This document shows positions 11,142 through 22,123 of a DNA stretch of 64,000 nt, in pieces. This DNA is from Amaranthus tricolor. Taxonomy: Eukaryota > Streptophyta > Magnoliopsida > Caryophyllales > Amaranthaceae. The stretch spans positions 24,206,647 through 24,270,646 of the forward strand of contig NC_080057.1 of assembly GCF_026212465.1 (NCBI RefSeq), in the 5' to 3' direction. Position 1 is the stretch's first letter, and each line of letters begins with the position of its first letter. The position numbers were made by a program, and so were the translations under genes. The notes beneath the pieces were generated by a model that was not told the DNA's origin, did not search any database, and saw only the letters and a program-made list of their open reading frames with translations.

Positions 11142-11363
11142 TTTTCAAAAATAATATTAATAATAAAAATAAAAATAAAAGTCAACACCGGAATGTTGAC
11201 AAATGGCATAGTCAACGCCGGAAAGTTGACAAAAGTCACCGGAAACTGATTTAATGTGTTTTTTAAAAAAAAAAGTCTCTTAAAAGGTGTTTTTTACAAA
11301 AAAAATTATAAAAGGTGTTTCTTTACAAAAAAGGGGTTTTAAAAGGTGTTTCTTTGCAAATAA
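11142..11363. repeat. Second copy of the fold-back right arm
   Basis: Repeats the sequence of 10850-11064: the gtcaac(g/a)ccgga pairs, the caccggaaactga segment and the tandem ggtgtttctttacaaa units. It ends in ggtgtttctttgcaaat. The left arm of this second copy is absent, so it is a solo arm or a partial duplication. The TTA microsatellite at 11065-11100 lies between the two copies. Confidence 0.75.
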
Positions 11364-11394
11364 TCCTGATAATAATAATAATAATAATTTATAT

Positions 11395-11461
11395 TTAAAA
11401 AAAATAAAAGTTTAATAATAATAATAATAATAATCAGAATAATAATAATAATAATAATAAT

Positions 11462-11497
<36 letters not shown>

Positions 11498-11706
11498 AAT
11501 AATAATAATAACAATAATAATATAAATAAATTCAATAATAATTTAAAAAAACGAAAAAAAAAATACCCATTCGCAGGAAAACCGTGTCTGGACCGTAGTT
11601 TAGTCGCACAAAATGTGCGATTGAACCGCGGTCCAGCCACGATTTTCGTGCGACTGGATATTTTGTTTTATTTTTTTCATTTTTTTGAAATTATTATTAT
11701 TATTAA

Positions 11707-11752
<46 letters not shown>

Positions 11753-11760
11753 TTATAAAA
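11395..11760. repeat. Inverted repeat with GTCGCA core and TAA/CAA arms
   Basis: Centred at about 11612 (TCGCACAAAATGTGCGA), with arms TTCGCAGGAAAAC, CTGGACCG and their imperfect reverse complements out to 11565 and 11660. They are flanked by (TAA)n, a (CAA)n run at 11463-11494 on the left, and (TTA)n on the right. It is related to 8755-9235 by sequence and layout. Confidence 0.7.
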
Positions 11761-12119
11761 AAGGGGTGGCTATGTTTAATAACTCCCTTATAATATTAGA
11801 TTGCCTTCTTAATGTGGTAGGTTCCAAGTTAATTTGTTGTGATTGAGTATTCATTATTCTAATTTCTAAGAACTTGAACTAATCGTATAAGTTAGTGGGA
11901 TTTTCATTTTGATTCACGTATTTGTGTTTAATCTTTAATGTTTAAATATTAGTATGTTATTTAGACATTTTATTTTAGACGTAAAATGAATATTTAAATA
12001 TATTCGACACTTAGACACGTACCAATATCCGACATTAGTATTCGAGTCCAAGTAACGTAGGACATACATAATAGAGTTCATAATATATATTAAAGCTTTA
12101 ACAATCAACGTATGTTTTT

Positions 12120-12304
12120 GGTTGAATTGGTTTTGCAATATAGTATCAGTGTCAACATAACAAAAGAGTCATGAGTTTGAATTTCGTTCACCTCTCATTT
12201 GAGGTAGAATTTTAATATCATGTATGATAACGACATGTGTTGTATCTATACTTTTAGCCCAAAGGGTTCTCAAGTGAAGAAATTAATAAAGTATACTCCA
12301 TATA
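12120..12304 (+). repeat. SINE-like dispersed repeat (copy 1)
   Basis: Contains ttggttgaattgg, a tagtatcagtgtcaac segment and gagtttgaatttc. These are degenerate forms of the family seen at 24073, 28035 and 53950. In the family, atggtatcagagc-like and gttcgaatc-like boxes lie about 30 bp apart, resembling Pol III A and B boxes. Class inferred. Confidence 0.45.
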
Positions 12305-12880
12305 TTATGATATTTCAACCATCAAATTAACCTTTTGTTTGACTAGATTAAGAGCTAACATTTTAAGTATCCAAAATTTTGAATATCCAAATCTTTTTGG
12401 GTTGAAGATTACGGTCAACCTTTCAACAATTCAAAATTCTAAATATATGCAATTTTTTTTTATAATTTTGGTAAGAGATTGTCTTTTCGCAAGATAAACT
12501 TTAAAGTATGAAACATCTTTTTAAATTTTCTTTGTAATTTATATTTGTTTAACTATTTAACCTGGATATAAAGCACATTTCATAATAAAACAAAATTTAC
12601 AAAAAATATAGTATTTGATAATGAGCACTCCTACCAATGGGCCAACCATTTTATGTCACCCAAAATTATGAGATTAAATACAAAATTGATATGTTTACTA
12701 GGTCTTTGATTTCCTCTAAACTAATATCACTCTTCTGTTTTTATTATGAGAAGCGCATTTTGCGTTGTATTAATTACAATAAATTTAATATTTCTTTTAC
12801 TAAATAAGATTTTTAAATTTGATTCTCATATAATCTTATTTTATTTTTAGACTATTCTATATATTGTAATTAAATATGTG

Positions 12881-12943
<63 letters not shown>

Positions 12944-14609
12944 CTGTTCCATTGAAATAACATTATTTGACTCTAAAAATACTCATATAACTAAATCAAA
13001 TAATATATTTTATACAAATAAAAAAAAAATTATAAACATATAACTCCGTGCATTATATGAATTTTTATACTAATAACAAAACCTATTTAGTTGTTTCATT
13101 ATTTCATCAGCCGACAAGAATAATACTCCGAACCATCCACTCAACCTACTACGTTTTCTTTATGATGATTCAAATAAAAAATAAGCTTTTCCCTTCCAAT
13201 TATTTTATTTTATATTTATCATTCAAATCACAGACAAGATCTGGGTGACAGTTATCGAACTGATGTTGATTGAAATAAAAGTATGAATGATTGAATAAAA
13301 TAATTTTACGATTTAATCTTATCAAATAATCTTACAGGAGTAGTAAACTATTACTTACTAATTTAGTAATTTCTAACACATATGTTTAAAAATATTTTAT
13401 AATTATAACTAGTGTAGAACTTGTGCAATGTACGGTTTTTTTAGCAATATATAAACATATGATATCAAAAAAGAAAATTAGAGATATTATGCAGTATAAA
13501 CATTTAATTTTGGCAGTTATATGCTTATATGTATAAACTAACTCCATAATTTTGGAAATCGCCAATAATATATTCTGCATTATATTATATTCTCTAATTT
13601 ACTCAATTTAATTATAAAAAATACTAATCAAAGATACTTTAATGGTAGAGATATTGATCAAAATCAAATATCATATCATTTTCTTTAGCTAATAAAATAG
13701 TTCCATTTGACAAACTAATTTTAATCGTGACACTTAAAATTTTCTAAATTTTGTATTATAATATATGATTTATAATAGTTTGTTATGATTAATGAATAAC
13801 CTTTTCCTTTCATTCCTTAAAAAAGAAGTTATAAAATTTCATATCAATATATCATAATTTAAATGTTTTTAAAATGAATATTATGGTTTGGGAAAAACAA
13901 TTTAATCATATTAAATTTTTTTTTTAAAGAACTATAGGATCTGACATTTTGTATCTACGATCCAATTCTTCCTCTGGTTGATCTCACGTAGAATTTCGAA
14001 TAATAATTTAGATTATGCTTTTATATTTGCTTCTTTGCCGTCTTAATAATATTATTCACATAAATACCTATTTCTTTTGCTCTTATTCATAAATCATTCA
14101 GTCCAGATTGTTTGGTCTTTAAAATTTCCATTTTTTAGAAATTATTTTCGTTGATATAATTTATTGACCTTGTATAGAAAGTGTAAATTTCCTTAGATAT
14201 TTAAATTCCTAAAAAGTATACGAATTTTATATTAAGAAGAGGGTATTGATAAATCTAAATTCTTGTATGTTGTATCAATTGTTTTTTCTTATGTTCTACC
14301 AAACAAAAAAAAAAAAAACAATTTCTTGAATTTAACCAAGGAAAATTAACGCTCAAGAAAATAAACTTCTCATCGAAATTTAATTACGATGTAAACTTTT
14401 AATATAGGAACAAAAGATAACTTTAACAAACTTTTAAATTTTTATTAGACTTAAAAAATTCAACTGAATCTTATTTTACTTCGACAAGTTTCTAAATATA
14501 GGTAAATTTTGAGTAATATGTTAATATTTTCGTTATTTTTCTTATAATTTGAGTCAATATTTCACAATTATGACTTGAATGTCTATGTCTCTTTTAAGTG
14601 GTAAAATAA
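12305..14609. other. Gene-free AT-rich spacer with TA/ATA microsatellite
   Basis: A (TA)n run at 12885-12920 passes into (ATA)n to 12942. A Helitron-like terminus lies at 13409-13436. No coding sequence recognised. Confidence 0.6.
13409..13436 (-). mobile_element. Helitron-like 3' terminus, minus orientation
   Basis: On the minus strand the sequence reads AACCGTACATTGCACAAGTT, then CTACACTAGTT: a degraded hairpin followed by CTAG and T, the Helitron 3' end form. It resembles the hairpin at 7684. The body would extend to higher coordinates, where nothing coding is seen. Confidence 0.35.
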
Positions 14610-14873
14610 TACTCCCTCCGAACCATTATAGATGTCCCATTTTCTTATTTGGCAAAGTCTTTTTAGTTGTCCCATTTCTATTTTTGTCACTCTTTTTTTA
14701 CCTAAATATCCTTAGTTCACACAAGTAATTACGAATATACCCCCATATACCTTACTTACTCAACTACCCTTCACTATTTACCCTTCATTATTTACTCTTT
14801 TTAATGGACCCCACACCATTCTTAATAACCGTGTCCAAGCAAATGAGACATCTATAATGGTTCGGAGGGAGTA
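14610..14873. mobile_element. Stowaway MITE, 264 bp, TA-flanked
   Basis: The ends ctccctccgaaccattata and tataatggttcggagggag are near-perfect inverted repeats of about 28 bp, extended by gatgtcccatttt and aaatgagacatc. TA flanks both sides. This is a complete copy. Confidence 0.9.
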
Positions 14874-17800
14874 TTAAATATATGCATGAAAACTATAATT
14901 AGATAATGTCTATTTAGCCATGTTATAATGATAAAAATAAAATACTTTAACATATGGGGTCAAATCTGATTCATCCAAATGTCAATTGTTATAATTTTAT
15001 GTCTATGGATCATGCTTATGAGTTATGAGTCATGATAGTGACTTTATTTCTACAGATTGTAATCACATTTTCAATTGGCTCTAATTCAAGCAGGACTTGG
15101 TCATTTAATACGTCCATATGCAATGCAAAATTATTGCTTTAACTTTTAATTAATCTATAACAGAAAAGCCTCATATATTAATTGTTTAAATGTAGAATTT
15201 AATTTATTAATTGGTAATTAAAGAGTAGATTTATCTATTGTAGCTCTAAATGTGCATGCACAGATATATGACCATTTGCAAGCAATAATATAAATTTTAG
15301 CATGAAAATAAATGTAAATATTAACACAAGGCTCACCAAATATTAATTGTTTGTTTATTATATTTATGGGTTTAAAGAATAGGAAGTCACAAAAGCACTC
15401 AAAATATACATAAATAAATTGCATGGGGAACTGAGTAACGAGTAGAGAATCACATTGATAAGAGATAAAATCATAAGATGAACCACGACCAAAAGAAACC
15501 AACCTTAATTCACACTCCTTTGATTAGTTTTTATAATTTTTTAATAAAAAAATTAACCTTATAATTTTTTTTTAATAAAAACTCACCTAAAATAAATATT
15601 TTTTATTCTTATAAGAAAGATACACCTTATTAGTAAATTGAATCAGTAAAAACAATATCAGCGATCAAGTAAAATTTTCATTATGTTAAACCTTCTCGCA
15701 AATATCAAAGATCGCCCATTGAGCTAAACAACAATATTTTCATTTTAAAATTTTTATTTAGTGAGAAAAAAAAAAGGAAATAATTTTTTTTTAATTAAAC
15801 AAATAGTATGAGATATAGTCTTTAGCATTAATTTTTTGAAAAATCTTTAGAATTACTTGTCTAGATAAGATACAATTTGAATTAAAAAACAACACAATAA
15901 TGAGTCATCAAAAAAAAAAGAATTCTTAGCATTATAGATTTCGATGGAACCGAAATTTTTGGATTTGCTTAGTTAAGCAGTGATGTAATAGATGCAAAGA
16001 GAAAAAAATAAGATGCAACTTCCCTATAAAAAGGAAAATATAACAATAATAATAATCATAATAATAATTCTATTATATAAATGAAATTTTATTTTAGTTT
16101 GATTAAGTGTCATTTTTAAAGATAAAAGTCTGAGTTTAATTCTAACACATTTAGTTCTTTTCTTTTCCTCATCATAGTCTTTAAGTTAAATGTCAATATA
16201 ACGCTTACTCTTTTAGATATGTTAAATAATAAGTAGGGGTGAAGTCAAAAATTTAAAATTAAAGGGTCATATAATAGAAAAATATTATAGTCAAATAATA
16301 GTTACAATTATAAAAAAAAATTATATTCAAACATTGATAATAATTATAGTTGAGTGGACTATACACAAACTAAAATTTAATGACTAATACACTAGTTAAA
16401 AGTTATTTTGTTTTTAAATGAAAAATTTAATAATTTGTGAATAGAGAAAGACAAAAAACCCTTTTATTACAACATGAAGACTCTAATCTAGTTTAAAACA
16501 CAATTGGCCCGTATTTGGGCTATAGGGCTCGGGCCTCCACCGACCCCATATAGCTTTGCCTTTGATTGTAAATATCTTTAACAAACTTTGATATTTTTTT
16601 TAACTTAAAGGACAAAAAAATATAAGTATATTTTCTAATTATTTGGTAATTGGTTGCTTATCCGGTGAAATGATGAATTATACATTTGCTTCTAATTTCA
16701 ATAGAATTTTTTTTTTTCAAAAAAAAACCCTTTTGTATTAATTATGTTAGCTTTCTAAGATTTAACAAAAATGTAAAGGCACAGAGAGATCAAGGTAATC
16801 AATAACTATTCACTTTAACTTAAAAGCGAATTGGTCTCCCAACAAATCTGGATTAGGATTAAGGATAGGTGTATACTATATACATGGTGTTACACCTATG
16901 GCCGGGTCTAGGTCTAAATTCTACTTAGAATCGTCCCGTTCATTTTTAGAGCAAGAGTAAAAGATAAAAGAGACCCCTAAAAACTTAAAAGCGTAATGAA
17001 TAATATTGTTGATATTTGTATTGTTGATATTTGAACTACTTTATGAAAAAAAGCACTAATAACTCATATTATTTAACTGAAAATGTATATTATTTATAAA
17101 TTTTAACTTAATATATACATGAAAATAATTTTTTTATTCCCTAAAAAATTTAGGGTCCTATGCGAAAGCCCGCTTTGCACTTACTACTCGACGGCTATAA
17201 TTCGACCCTTATTTGCGGGTTTAATTCTTTCTTTTTTTAGACTTTATTGATCAAGATTCGGATTTTGGTTCAAGTTTTATAAACTTAGATTTGAGCCTAA
17301 TACCCTAAATTAAAAAAGTAATTCATCATAAATTGTTCAAGTAGCTTGATTGTTTGATTGTAATTTTATCAAATTATTACTCAAAGTGAAAAAGAATTTC
17401 ATTGTATTACTCGATTTTATTACTAAATAATCATTGGTACTCATAAAATCATGCCTTTTAAAATTATTGAACATATAAAATATTTGATAGTTATTACTTA
17501 GTGTTTTTTATAGTGAGTTATTATGTGTTCAAGGTTCTTCAATCCCCTTATTAACATATCTTAACTCATAAGTTGATTCTAAATGAAATGTAAGTATATA
17601 TATAGTTTTATCTCTGTTGAAGTGAGTATTGTCTTTTTTAGACAACATATTGAAATTATATTTTACCTAACTTTTTTCTTTTTTAAGCCTACCTTCTTAA
17701 AAAAGTATATAGTCCTAATCATATTTAACATATTTGCTTGGTGACACTCATAATCTCATCCTATATTTTTAAAAGACAATTTTTATATTCACACATACCG

Positions 17801-18360
17801 ATAAGGTTATTTATTTATTTATTTATTTATTATATCATAATATTGACGGCTCCTTCCCTCTCCCTACCACCACCTTTAACGGTTCCTGCGTCTACCACCA
17901 TTGAAACCCAGGTAAGCTAAAGGTAATAAAGGCCCCGCTGCCCATCCTCTCTTTCTCTCTACTTCTTAGTTTCACCGTGTTATTCTGACGGCATAGGATA
18001 CCGCCATCTGAAATTGGCCAATTTCCCAACCCTTTTATACTTTCTGTATCTTCCTTTGCTATTCAATAATTTAGGATTTATCTTTCGGTAATTTATGGTA
18101 TATTATTATTTTAGTTTGGTAATTGTTAGTGCTTTAGGTCTTTCCCAACGTTAATTTTTTTGAACAAATTATGTTGTGATCTTAGATTATTTTTGTTTTC
18201 CATTCGGTTCTTTGTGGTTTCTCAAGTGGGTGCTTAGTTATCCTTTTGCTCATATTTATATTGGTACTTGTTGTTTTATTGTTTTCAATTAAGAACTTAG
18301 TTTTTTGTTGTTAGTTGTCCTTTTAATGTGTGTCTCTGTTCTAATCTTTGTGGGTACTTG
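14874..18360. other. Gene-free AT-rich spacer
   Basis: Short open frames only, with no recognisable protein text on either strand. The segment 17840-18360 is less AT-rich and could be the 5' untranslated part of the LINE that follows. Confidence 0.55.
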
Positions 18361-20998
18361 GCGTGTATGGGTTTGAGTTAACGGCGTCACCGTCCTTTAA
18401 CATCTGGTCTGGTCCACGGGTAGTCGAGTATAGAGTTAAGACAGATTAATGGTAACCTAAGGTCAAGTCTAAGGAGGGGGCGGCAAAGGGGGCAACGTAA
18501 GCAGGATGTTGAACTAAGAGTAGGGATTTGGAATATAGGCACACTACAAGCCAAGTCATTGGAGTTCGCGACTGAACTTTCTAAATACAAGATTCAAGTG
18601 GCTTGCATTCAGAAAACTAGGTGGAAAGGGCAAAAACCAAGCGTTTTAAAGGGCTATAAGCTATGGTATGCAGGTTGGATGGTAGGCGAAGTGGAGTAGG
18701 TATTCTTGTAGCTAATGATATCCTAAAGCAAGTGGTAGAAGTAGGAGATGCAATGATAGGATTATGCTAGTTAGAATAGTAGTGGGAGAAGAGATCATAT
18801 CAATCATTAGTGCGTATGAGCCGCAAGTTGGGCAAGATAAGGGAGTCAAACGTGAGTTTTGGGAAAACCTGGGTGACCTTATAGATACCATCCCTGCTGA
18901 TGAAAAAGTTTTTATAGGTGGAGACTTCAATGGACACATAGGTAAGGAGGTAGTTAATTATAACTCAGTTCATGGCGGGTTTGATTATGGAGTAAGGAAC
19001 AAGACTGGAGAGATCTTGCTTGAGTTCGCGTTAGAAAAGGAGTTGGTTATAGCAAACTCGATCTTTAGCAAAAGATGAGCACTTGATTACGTACAAGAGT
19101 GGTGGGCATGCAACCCAAATTAAAAACTGTTTCGTACGGAAGGTTGATCGGAGCTTGTGTCTGGACTGTAAGGTCGTGCTGGGTACAGAGATGCCCACCC
19201 AACCTAGGTTATTAGTACTAGTGTTTTGTATGAGGAGAAAGATTGCCGAGAAGAAGATAAAGGTCAGGCAAATTATCATGTAGGGTAGACTTGAAGGGGA
19301 TATGGTCGCAACCTTGTCAAACAAGATCAAGACATTGGGCTACCCAAGTATATCAGACGATGCAAATCAAATATGGGTGACCATGGCGGAGACCATTCGA
19401 AAGGTGGCAAATGAGACATTAGGGGTGTCGACGGGCAAACCAAAGGTGTACAAAGAGTCGTCGTGGTGGAACGAAGAAGTGCGAAAGAAGATAAAGAACA
19501 AAAACAGGAGATTCAAGGAGCTCATGGCTTGCACGGAGGAGGAGGATAAGACACATAAGAAGGAGAGGTATAAAGAAGCAAAAAGAGCGGCAAAGAAAGC
19601 AGTAGCGAAGGCAACGGATCGTGCGTTTGAAGCCTTTTATCAAAAGCCTGATACTAAAGAGGGGGAGAAGTATATTTTTAAGTTGGCAAAAGTAAGATCT
19701 AGGCAGAAAAAGGACTTAGGGACAATGAAGTTCATTAAGGATGAAGGTGGACGAGTACTCCTTAGACAAGAGAACATCAAGATGAGATGGCATTAATATT
19801 TTTCCCAATTGCTCAATAAGACTAGGGGTCTAAAGGAGAAAATTCGACAAACTTTAGACATCCAAAGAACACAAGATCATGGGTCAATTATTGATCTTAA
19901 CACAGCGAAAGTAGGAGAAGCTCTCAAAAAAATTGGGGGGGGGGGGGGGGGGGGGGGGGATCTAAGGTAGTTGGACCTGATAACATTTCGATTGAAGTGT
20001 GGAAGGGTTTAGGAGAGGAGGGTATTCATTGTCTTACTAACCTCTTAAATGTCATCTTGAGGTCTAGTAAGATGCCAGAAGAATGGAGGGTTAGCACACT
20101 TATCCCACTGTTTAAAAACAAGGGTGATGCACAAGTATGCGGGAACTATAGAGGGATCAAACTTCTAAGCCACACTATGAAACTGTGGGAAAGAGTGATT
20201 GAGAAAAGAATTAGACGAGAGACGGTAATTAGAGAGAACCAATTTGGATTCATGTTGGGAAGATCAACCACCGAGGCAATTAAAAGGTAAATTTTACCGC
20301 GTTGCAATTAGGACGGCGTTGTTATATGGGACAAAATGTTGGCCCATAAAGAAGGTTTTCGAACAGAGGATGGAAGTAACAGGTTTGCGTATGCTGAGGT
20401 GGATGTGTGGTAATACTATGATGGATAAGATAAGAAACCAGCAGTTCAAGGAGAAGTTAGGGGTTGCAACTCTCACCGCAAAGATGTGGGAGAACAAGTT
20501 GAGATAGTTTGGGCATGTGTAGAGAAAGACACATGACGCCCCATTAAGAAGGATCGAATGCATTATAGCGGAGGGAAAGCGAAGTCAAGGAAGACCTAGG
20601 AGAACGTGGGAGAAACAAATTAAAAGTGACATGCATGAACTTCACCTCTTCAAGGATCTGACCAGGGATAGAGATAGTTGGCGACGCCTTATCCACGTCT
20701 TAGATTACTAAACACGTCCCTTTTACCCATCGTTTGTTATTGGTCATTGCCTTTAATTATCGCACTTTATCTCCTTTACCTTTATTTTTATTTTTAGTTA
20801 TTTGTATGTATTCTATTTATTCTATTTGTAAGTTGCAGGTTTCTCTCTCTTTGAAGATCTTTCTCGAGCCGAGGGACTCTTTGACCGCACTCTCCTCTAT
20901 GGGTATGAGCTGCCGTCTTTCTTCCCTCCCAAGACCCTGACCATAGTTTTCTATGAGTGAGATACACTAGATATGATGATGATGACGACGTACCGATA
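18361..20998 (+). mobile_element. Non-autonomous RTE-type LINE, RT core deleted
   Basis: The AP-endonuclease part runs from about 18517 (IWNIGTLQAKSLEF), with an AYEPQVG stretch and the GDFNGHIG motif at about 18925. There are frameshifts near 18678, 19075 and 19280. The linker at 19302-19796 is lysine-rich. The RT start follows (VGPDNISIEVWK; NYRGIKLLSHTMKLWE; ENQFGFMLGRSTTEAI, ending near 20283). The sequence then jumps directly to the post-RT C-terminus (KGKFYRVAIRTALLYG; RRIECII; RGRPRRTWE-like text; stop near 20709). The RT core with its FADD/YADD motif is therefore absent. The 3' tail ends in TGATGATGATG at about 20990, as in plant RTE elements. The 5' end is approximate and no target duplication was found. 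Confidence 0.85.
19935..19959 (+). repeat. 25-base poly-G run inside the LINE
   Basis: Twenty-five consecutive G residues replace a few codons just before the VVGPDN motif. A homopolymer this long is rare in plant DNA; its length may be uncertain in the assembly. Confidence 0.9.
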
Positions 20999-21951
20999 AA
21001 GCAAAAAATACTTCCGACGTGCCTTGTAACTCAAATGTGTAAAGAGCTCTTTAAATTATATGATTAAAATTCAAAAAGACAGAAATACTAGTAATTAAGT
21101 CCACTTTAGTCTCAAAGTTCATTTACAAACCAAGTGTTATTCCAAATACCATAATCTTTAATGACCAGTTTGGACCATTATTTAAATCTAATGCCAAATC
21201 ATCCTTTACAACATCAAGCACCTAAAGTATTGAAAAACGTTTTTCTAATGTCAAATTGTCTCATAGTAAAATAAATCTGTATAAAGAGCTTAAATTAAGA
21301 AAAAAAAAGAGTATTTTGATATTTGAAGTTTTAGTTTTATCAAGCAAAATATGTGTTAAACAACTTTTAGTCCAATTAGTCACATTATTCTCTCAGCTCT
21401 TATGAAAAATCACACAATATTTATAATAAAATCAACGCAAAAAAAATGCAAATTAAATCAAATAACAAAAACTTTGACACATTTAATGGACATACTTTCA
21501 ATACGGTTTTCAAACATGTGAATCCAAATTATAACAAACAATAAGCCCATATGTTACAATATTCAATATGCTAACTATCAATCATGTTACATCACCACAC
21601 TTTCTACATCCTATCATACATCAGGATCATGTGAAGACAACTAAGTTGATAAAAATCGTAAAAACGGACAAAAAGGTATAAATCACAATAAATGAGGTAC
21701 ATATTCAATGTAAGGGATCCTTATATTTTTTGAGTTTAAGGTTTTCAAAACATTTACAAAAATTCCACAAAAATATGTACCCCTACACTTAAAATGTAAC
21801 CCCGATTTAAAAATTACACTTATTTACCGAAAAACCACAAATGTACCCTAAAAGCTGAATACGTACTCCTGTTTTTAGTTTTTAATTTTCACCCCTTTAA
21901 GTGGTTTCACATGATCATCGTCCTATATATATGTATAATATAATATGCATA
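20999..21951. other. Gene-free spacer
   Basis: AT-rich sequence between the LINE and the RING-variant gene. No feature recognised apart from the small MITE that follows. Confidence 0.55.
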
Positions 21952-22046
21952 TACTTCCTCGATCCATGTGAATTTGCTACTGACAATGACATATTTATTC
22001 ACAAGATGTCATTGTTGTCAGCAAATTTACGAAAGCGGAGGGAGTA
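21952..22046. mobile_element. Short Stowaway MITE, 95 bp
   Basis: The ends tacttcctcgatccatgtgaatttgct and agcaaatttacgaaagcggagggagta are inverted repeats. The interior is a long hairpin (tgacaatgacat against atgtcattgttgtca). It lies 78 bp beyond the stop codon of the RING-variant gene, probably in its 3' UTR or just past it. Confidence 0.8.
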
Positions 22047-22123
22047 TATATATGTATACTAAACAAAAATGCACCTCTTATAGGGAAATGCAGCATTATA
22101 TATGTAGCACATTATAAACCAAA

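Noticed and set aside
8690..11765. CRISPR-like or satellite array
   Set aside because: The repeats are inverted and AT-rich without regular direct units and spacers, and the context is plant nuclear DNA.
18712..19643. Minus-strand frames in the LINE
   Set aside because: They are antisense to recognisable endonuclease and linker text of the LINE.
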